DNA of 8,994 nucleotides. Source: JBBRLA01 sp038231615. GTDB taxonomy: Bacteria; Myxococcota_A; Polyangia; Palsa-1104; JAEUJZ01. Made by a program: the position numbers and the translations under genes. How positions within the stretch are numbered: position 1 is the stretch's first letter; every line of letters begins with the position of its first letter. The stretch covers positions 1 to 8,994 of the forward strand of contig JBBRLA010000339.1 in the NCBI GenBank assembly GCA_038231615.1. Direction: 5' to 3'. The notes under the pieces were generated by a model. The model saw only the letters and a list, made by a program, of their open reading frames with translations, made no database searches and was not told the DNA's origin. Below, one piece after another: positions 5,936-8,994 of this stretch.

Positions 5936-6901
5936 TCACTGCACTCGCCGCTGCAGGAAGTCGGAAATGACGTCGGTGACCTCGGCCGGCCGCTCGATCG
6001 GCGCGGTGTGGGAACCCTCTTCGACCACGTGCAGCTCGGATCCGGGAATGCGCTCGTGCATCTCCGCCGACAGGGACATGGGCGTGAACGAGTCCAGCTT
6101 GCCCGCCACGATCAGCGTCGGCACCGTCACATAGGGCAGAAGCGGGAGGGCGCTGTGCCGCCCCGCCGCCGCCAGCATGTTCAGAAACAGCCGCACGTCG
6201 ATGCGCGACATCCCTTCCAGATAGGGAAAAAAGTCCTCCCGACGGATGAGCGGCCCGTTGACCTCGACCTTGGTCGCAACCTGATACGCCAGCTCCGTCG
6301 GGATCAGGTGCGTCCAGAAGGTCGTCACCAGGTGCGGCATCCGGCCCACGGCGAAGCGGACCAGGGGCAGAAGCTCCTCCAGGGTGCTCTTGCCCTTGAA
6401 CGTGAGAAGGGGGTTTCCATAACTGCCGCAGATCAGCACCAGCCCGAGCACCCGGTCACTGGCCCGTTTGAAGGTCTCCAGCGCCACCTGAACGCCCATC
6501 GAATGACCCAAGATCACCGCCGACTCGGTCTCGCAGGCGTCCAGGACCGCCAGCACGTCGTCGGACAGGTCGCTGATGTCGACACGCGCCGGGTCCGACG
6601 GAGCAGGGGTCTGTCCGTGGCCCCGGTAATTCATGTGGATCAGGCGGTACTCGTCGCCCAGCACCTGCTGAAGGTACTTCCAGACATACCCATCGCAGCC
6701 GACGCCGTCGCACAGCACGAGCGTCGTTTTGGGGCGGTGGCGCCCCATGACCTCGTAGAAGATGGGCGTACCATCCCGCCCGATGGCGAAGGCGCTGCGG
6801 CTTTTGCTGCGGCGCTCCGCCGGGGTACGCGGTTCGAGATCCGGCCCCGTGGGGTCAGTCCTCTTTGGATCCGCGCTCGTCTTCTTCACCAGGGAATTCA
6901 T
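5936..6901 (-). CDS. Alpha/beta-fold hydrolase
   Basis: This 321-residue protein has the classic alpha/beta hydrolase layout and is probably a cytoplasmic serine hydrolase (esterase, lactonase or similar). The core starts near residue 38 (AFAIGRDGTPIFYEVMG). LVLCDGVGCDG (61-71) supplies the oxyanion-hole strand and loop, and NYRGHGQTP (91-99) is the usual RG.G.S turn. GHSMG (132-136) is the nucleophile elbow with Ser134. VPTLIVAGKLDSFTP (260-274) carries the acid Asp270, and EEGSHTAPIERP (294-305) carries the base His298. A helical cap lies between residues 165 and 250. The substrate cannot be told from sequence. The first ~35 residues are polar and low-complexity, encoded where the gene overlaps the upstream ribbon-helix-helix gene by 47 bp. 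ATG at 6901 is used; GTG four codons later is an alternative and would still overlap. The Shine-Dalgarno is weak, so coupling with the upstream gene is likely. Confidence 0.93.
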   Translation of the reverse strand: MNSLVKKTSADPKRTDPTGPDLEPRTPAERRSKSRSAFAIGRDGTPIFYEVMGRHRPKTTLVLCDGVGCDGYVWKYLQQVLGDEYRLIHMNYRGHGQTPAPSDPARVDISDLSDDVLAVLDACETESAVILGHSMGVQVALETFKRASDRVLGLVLICGSYGNPLLTFKGKSTLEELLPLVRFAVGRMPHLVTTFWTHLIPTELAYQVATKVEVNGPLIRREDFFPYLEGMSRIDVRLFLNMLAAAGRHSALPLLPYVTVPTLIVAGKLDSFTPMSLSAEMHERIPGSELHVVEEGSHTAPIERPAEVTDVISDFLQRRVQ

Positions 6902-7061
6902 TCACCGACGGATACTTTATAATGTCCTTTCGTGCAATCTTCCACGCTTTCTGGACGATCCAGGAAAGGGAGCGATCCTGACGGGTCGCCTCCTCCTGGA
7001 TCTCTTTCAGCATTTCCTCGGGAAAGTAGAGACTCTGCTTGCGCTTATCTGAGCCGGCCAT
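6855..7061 (-). CDS. Small ribbon-helix-helix protein
   Basis: The 68-residue protein has the MetJ/Arc ribbon-helix-helix pattern. A short strand, KQSLYFP (8-14), would pair across a dimer. Helix 1 is EEMLKEIQEEATRQD (15-29) and helix 2 is SLSWIVQKAWKIARKDI (31-47), followed by an acidic, probably disordered tail. Dimers of this fold usually bind DNA through the strand, so an autoregulatory role is plausible. The KRKQSLYFPEEML core resembles a small conserved family I recall from deltaproteobacteria (TIGR04563-like); this is from memory. ATG at 7061 is chosen because GGAGGG (7065-7070 on the complement) lies just upstream and the fold begins right after it. The frame is open further upstream, but that stretch crosses a promoter. 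It leads the hydrolase/membrane-protein cluster and overlaps the hydrolase by 47 bp. Confidence 0.9.
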   Translation of the reverse strand: MAGSDKRKQSLYFPEEMLKEIQEEATRQDRSLSWIVQKAWKIARKDIIKYPSVNEFPGEEDERGSKED

Positions 7062-7103
7062 GGACCCTCCGAAGGGAACGGGGAAAGTTAGCTGTCTTAA
7101 ACA

Positions 7104-7135
7104 ATAATAGACACTAAGCTCCTGTGCAATGTCAA
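7104..7135 (-). promoter_or_regulatory. Sigma70-type promoter for the ribbon-helix-helix/hydrolase operon
   Basis: On the minus strand a perfect TTGACA -35 (complement of 7130-7135) is followed 18 nt later by TCTATT (7106-7111), or 20 nt later by TATTAT (7104-7109). The region is locally AT-rich against the GC-rich background. Transcription would start about 7095-7100, leaving a ~35-nt leader before the ATG at 7061. Confidence 0.65.
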
Positions 7136-7165
7136 GTGTGCTTCCCCGCGGAAGAAAATATCCCG

Positions 7166-7174
7166 TGCTATAGT
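7166..7174 (+). promoter_or_regulatory. Extended -10 promoter for the TetR-family gene
   Basis: TGCTATAGT is a good extended -10 (TGn plus TATAGT, 5/6 to TATAAT). No convincing -35 stands at 17 nt, which extended -10 promoters tolerate. Transcription would begin near 7181, about 60 nt before the ATG at 7243. Two short palindromes flank it: CTTCC-CCGC-GGAAG (7141-7154) and GGTC-G-GACC (7186-7194). Either is placed where an autoregulatory operator could be. Confidence 0.55.
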
Positions 7175-7242
7175 CTCGGCGCCACGGTCGGACCAATTCG
7201 AAGTTGCTCCGAAGCACGTATCGGCAGCGTCAGGATGCCCAA

Positions 7243-7968
7243 ATGTCGACTCCATTCCCAGACGATGAAAAGCAGGAAGAGCAGGTAACGCAGGTGCTGG
7301 AACACCGGCCGGACGATCGCCGGCCCGACGGTCGGGTTTCGCGGGCCCAGCGATTGCGGCAGGAGCGGCGGGCGCAGGTGCAGCAGGTGGCCCGGGGCCT
7401 CTTCGCCGATCGCGGCTACCACGAGACCTCGATCCAGGACATCCTGGATGGGGCGGAGATTGCCCGGGGGACCTTTTACCAGTACTTCGACTCGAAGCGG
7501 GCGATCTTCGCCGAGCTGGTGGACGAGTTCCTGCAGGGCATCCAGGGAGTGGTGACCCGGGTGGACCTGAGCCCCGGCGCCGATCCGCCGCTCTTGCAAA
7601 TCGAGCAGAACGTGTCCCGGGTGATGGACATCCTGCAAAAGAGCCGCGATCTGACCCGCATCATGCTGCGGCTGGCCGCGGGGGTGGACCCCGAGACCGA
7701 CGCCAAGATGTCGGACTTCTACGGGCGCCTGCTCTCGCTGCTCGAGCATGCCATCGAGAACGGCCAGCGGATGGGCCTGGTGCGTCCCTGCGATCCCCTG
7801 GTGGTGTCCCACGCGGCGCTGGGCAGCCTGAAGGAGGTATTGCTCCAGTGGATCGTTCACCGGGACAGCACCCCCGATCAGCTCCTGCACGTGGGCCGGG
7901 AGATCCTGAACTTCAGCCTGAAAGGACTTTTCCATCAGGGGGGGACGTTCCCATCCCCCGTCGGCTAG
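7243..7968 (+). CDS. TetR-family transcriptional regulator
   Basis: The 241-residue protein is a one-component TetR-type regulator. It has a polar N-terminal extension (1-37). The TetR DNA-binding domain follows, with helix 1 RLRQERRAQVQQVARGLFADRGYHETS and the helix-turn-helix IQDILDGAEIARGTFYQYFDSKRAIFAELV (64-93), where GTFYQYF is the diagnostic recognition-helix end. The helical ligand-binding and dimerisation domain (about 100-230) is not assignable to a ligand. The ATG at 7243 has AGGA 7 nt upstream; an in-frame TTG 39 bp earlier lacks support. It is divergent from the ribbon-helix-helix gene across a 181-bp spacer holding promoters for both, so it may control itself and that operon. 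That target assignment is inference from layout. It converges on the HxlR gene downstream. Confidence 0.95.
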   Translation: MSTPFPDDEKQEEQVTQVLEHRPDDRRPDGRVSRAQRLRQERRAQVQQVARGLFADRGYHETSIQDILDGAEIARGTFYQYFDSKRAIFAELVDEFLQGIQGVVTRVDLSPGADPPLLQIEQNVSRVMDILQKSRDLTRIMLRLAAGVDPETDAKMSDFYGRLLSLLEHAIENGQRMGLVRPCDPLVVSHAALGSLKEVLLQWIVHRDSTPDQLLHVGREILNFSLKGLFHQGGTFPSPVG

Positions 7969-8061
7969 CAAGACGGCACGTAGCAAGCGCAAGCTCGATG
8001 AGCCTCCCCCGGCGGTCGGCCCCTGCTTGATCGACGCACACCGCTCTGTGGTTGGTGCTGC

Positions 8062-8097
8062 CTACTGGCGCGTCTACTGGCGCGTCTACTGGGTCGT
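8062..8097 (-). repeat. 12-bp tandem triplication over the HxlR stop codon
   Basis: Three head-to-tail 12-bp units, CTACTGGCGCGT (8062-8073), CTACTGGCGCGT (8074-8085) and CTACTGGGTCGT (8086-8097), cover the end of the HxlR gene. The third unit differs at two positions and contains the functional TAG. Read in the HxlR frame the array gives TTQ-stop, TRQ-stop, TRQ-stop: three in-frame TAG codons spaced 12 bp apart. Confidence 0.9.
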
Positions 8098-8466
8098 GCC
8101 TACTCTGCCGCCCGTCCTGCGGACGGGTCCCGTGGGGGCCTCGATGACCGCACCGAGCGGATGCGCCATCTCCGCTCCCCAGTCATAGAGCGCCTGCAAT
8201 ACCGGCGCGAGTGATTGGCCACGATCGGTGAGCCGGTACTCCGAGCGCCCGTCGTACGTTCGTATCACCATACCCTGCTCTTCGAGATCACGCAGCCGTT
8301 GCGAGAGCATCTTGTCACTGAGGCGCGGGATGAGCCGCCGCAGATCAGCGTAGTAGAGCGGTTTTTGCTTGAGGTGCGCTAGGATCACTGGCTTCCACTT
8401 TCCACCGAGTACTTCAAGCGCCAACTCGACGGGACAATTGAACTGCCGCGCGAGGCTGTATGCCAT
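8086..8466 (-). CDS. HxlR-family winged-helix regulator
   Basis: The 126-residue protein matches the HxlR/MarR-like winged-helix family in length and motifs. FNCPVELALEVLGGKWKPVILAHL (9-32) includes the family's conserved N-terminal Cys11, often the redox- or electrophile-sensing residue. The recognition-helix region is PRLSDKMLSQRLRDLEEQGMV (47-67), and the wing with its following segment is EYRLTDRGQSLAPVLQALYDWG (76-97). The C-terminal PTGPVRRTGGRVGTTQ is basic and unique. ATG at 8466 gives the standard short N-terminus; the Shine-Dalgarno is poor. The gene is divergent from a truncated monooxygenase-like gene. HxlR regulators often control such a divergent redox enzyme, so its former target may be broken. 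The 137-bp spacer contains a perfect palindrome, CCGCATGCGG. Confidence 0.94.
   Translation of the reverse strand: MAYSLARQFNCPVELALEVLGGKWKPVILAHLKQKPLYYADLRRLIPRLSDKMLSQRLRDLEEQGMVIRTYDGRSEYRLTDRGQSLAPVLQALYDWGAEMAHPLGAVIEAPTGPVRRTGGRVGTTQ
8111..8127. other. Strong hairpin near the 3' end of the HxlR gene
   Basis: CCCGTCC, TGC and GGACGGG form a perfect 7-bp GC-rich stem with a 3-nt loop, about 140 bp past the TetR stop and inside the HxlR coding end (residues 114-119). It has no T-tract on either strand, so it is not a clear intrinsic terminator. It is the only strong stem-loop I see between these convergent genes. Confidence 0.4.
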
Positions 8467-8558
8467 GGCCCCGGTTCTACCTCACCAGCGAACAATGGAC
8501 CAGCAAACCAACTAACCACCTGGTGCGTTGCGCGCGCCTGGACGCGCGTGCCACAACA

Positions 8559-8568
8559 CCGCATGCGG
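8559..8568. promoter_or_regulatory. Candidate operator palindrome in the HxlR spacer
   Basis: CCGCATGCGG is a perfect 10-bp palindrome in the spacer between the HxlR gene and the divergent remnant. ACCA-CC-TGGT (8515-8524) is a second, smaller one. Their position fits an HxlR operator serving both directions. No binding consensus supports this, so it is inference. Confidence 0.3.
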
Positions 8569-8591
8569 AAAACAGAAGGGTTGCTGGAACC

Positions 8592-8599
8592 AAGGAGGT
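8592..8599 (+). promoter_or_regulatory. Near-consensus Shine-Dalgarno before the truncated monooxygenase gene
   Basis: AAGGAGGT stands 4 nt before the ATG at 8604. It is the best ribosome-binding site in the window and fixes the start of the short frame that follows. The 5' end of the damaged gene is therefore intact. Confidence 0.8.
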
Positions 8600-8603
8600 C
8601 AAG

Positions 8604-8708
8604 ATGATCGTCGAGTACATCCGTTACGAAGTGCCTGCATCCCGGGCCGAAGAATTCATCGCCGCCTACGCCAGCGCGGCCACCCGATCGAAAGCGAGCG
8701 AGCGCTGA
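8604..8708 (+). pseudogene. Truncated ABM-fold (putative quinol monooxygenase-like) gene remnant
   Basis: The frame encodes 34 residues starting MIVEYIRYEVPASRAEEFIAAYASAA. This matches my memory of the first beta strand and helix of small antibiotic-biosynthesis-monooxygenase (ABM) proteins, which are normally about 95-105 residues with a ferredoxin-like fold. After YASAA the similarity stops, the tail becomes TRSKASER and then TGA. The His- and Trp-containing middle strands and the C-terminal strand are absent from all frames downstream that I inspected. The intact Shine-Dalgarno and divergent HxlR neighbour suggest a once functional regulator-enzyme pair. The 3' two-thirds were probably lost by deletion or replaced by the following sequence. 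It might still be translated as a short peptide. The family call rests on only ~27 residues. Confidence 0.6.
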
Positions 8709-8855
8709 GCATGCCCGAGTCGTTCGGCTTCGTCCCCATCGATCGACGCGCTTCCGCTGGGATCGATCCCTCCGCCACGTTGAGCACCGAAGGACATGGC
8801 TTAAAATGCCCGAGTTTGTAGCCCCGCGCCCGGGGCCGGGGTAGACTGGACAGCC
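8709..8855 (+). other. Intergenic stretch between the monooxygenase remnant and the Uma2-like gene
   Basis: No supported gene lies here. A 37-codon frame starting ATGCCCGAG at 8711 has no ribosome-binding site. The stretch has a 10-bp direct repeat, ATGCCCGAGT, at 8711-8720 and 8806-8815. It also holds several GATCGATC-like words, the promoter described separately and a short GC-rich inverted repeat. Confidence 0.6.
8780..8807 (+). promoter_or_regulatory. Probable promoter of the right-edge Uma2-like gene
   Basis: TTGAGC (8780-8785, 4/6 to TTGACA) is followed after 16 nt by TAAAAT (8802-8807, 5/6 to TATAAT). Transcription would begin near 8814, about 42 nt before the ATG at 8856. A GCCCCG-CGCC-CGGGGC inverted repeat (8821-8836) falls in the leader. 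Confidence 0.5.
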
Positions 8856-8994
8856 ATGAGCAGCGCCGTTGCATACTCCGAGCCTTGGTCGCCGACCTCC
8901 ATCCCGATCGGCCCCTCTGTGGAGCGCTGGAAGGCGATGACCGCCGCGGAGCGCGACCGCTTTTTGGACGATGTCTTGGCCGCCTTAAACGTAC
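8856..8994 (+). CDS. Probable Uma2-family (DUF820-type) protein, N-terminus only
   Basis: The first 46 codons are open to the window edge and begin MSSAVAYSEPWSPTSIPIG, then PSVERWKAMTAAERDRFLDDVLAALN. The IGPSV.RW.AMT..ERDRFL.DVL.AL pattern resembles the leader helix of the Uma2 (PD-(D/E)XK nuclease-like) proteins common in myxobacteria and cyanobacteria. Their diagnostic nuclease-fold motifs lie further downstream, outside this window, so the call is tentative. The ATG is preceded by a weak GGAC element and a plausible sigma70-like promoter. Many such genes are multicopy and their biological role is unsettled. Confidence 0.5.
   Translation, partial: MSSAVAYSEPWSPTSIPIGPSVERWKAMTAAERDRFLDDVLAALNV

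Noticed and set aside
7204..7242. TTG start for the TetR gene 13 codons earlier
   Set aside because: TTG lacks a ribosome-binding site; ATG at 7243 has AGGA at good spacing, and the extra residues do not belong to the family.
8711..8821. 37-codon frame starting ATGCCCGAG
   Set aside because: No ribosome-binding site, no recognisable domain, and it overlaps the predicted promoter of the next gene.
8821..8836. GCCCCG-CGCC-CGGGGC stem as an intrinsic terminator
   Set aside because: No T-tract follows on either strand, and it falls in the leader of the Uma2-like gene.

Overview
The window is GC-rich, densely coding bacterial DNA, most likely from a myxobacterium or another deltaproteobacterial lineage. 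Three things suggest this: the base composition, a small ribbon-helix-helix protein with the KRKQSLYFPEEML-type core that I associate with those genomes, and a partial gene at the right edge that resembles the N-termini of myxobacterial Uma2-family proteins. The lineage is an inference, since no rRNA or other marker gene is present.

Positions 1-4502 (minus strand) hold a tryptophan-biosynthesis operon read right to left: trpD, trpC, trpF, trpB, trpA (trpA runs off the left edge). Together the products convert anthranilate plus PRPP to tryptophan. The genes are very tightly joined: trpC/trpF share GTGA, and trpF/trpB and trpB/trpA each share ATGA. trpD and trpC are 10 nt apart. trpE and trpG, which make anthranilate, are not next to trpD. 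The 3' end of trpD carries an in-frame 30-bp tandem repeat that adds about 45 residues. A final repeat copy that is 7 bp short shifts the frame and supplies the stop codon.

Positions 4503-4610 are a short divergent spacer containing a large, nested inverted repeat with 12/13 matching outer arms. To its right is a plus-strand gene for an unrecognised protein with a Cys-rich N-terminus (4611-5351). It converges on, and overlaps by 13 bp, a minus-strand cluster: a ribbon-helix-helix protein (6855-7061), an alpha/beta hydrolase (5936-6901) and a membrane-anchored protein of unknown function (5339-5923).

From 7062 rightwards the window is regulatory and accessory. A TetR-family regulator (7243-7968, plus) is divergent from the ribbon-helix-helix gene, with recognisable promoter elements for both. 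An HxlR-family regulator (8086-8466, minus) ends in 12-bp tandem repeats that give three in-frame stop codons. Divergent from it is a short remnant of a monooxygenase-like (ABM-fold) gene with an excellent Shine-Dalgarno sequence but only 34 codons. The window ends in the first 46 codons of a probable Uma2-family gene. I see no tRNA, rRNA, CRISPR array or complete insertion sequence, and no gene-free stretch over 300 bases.
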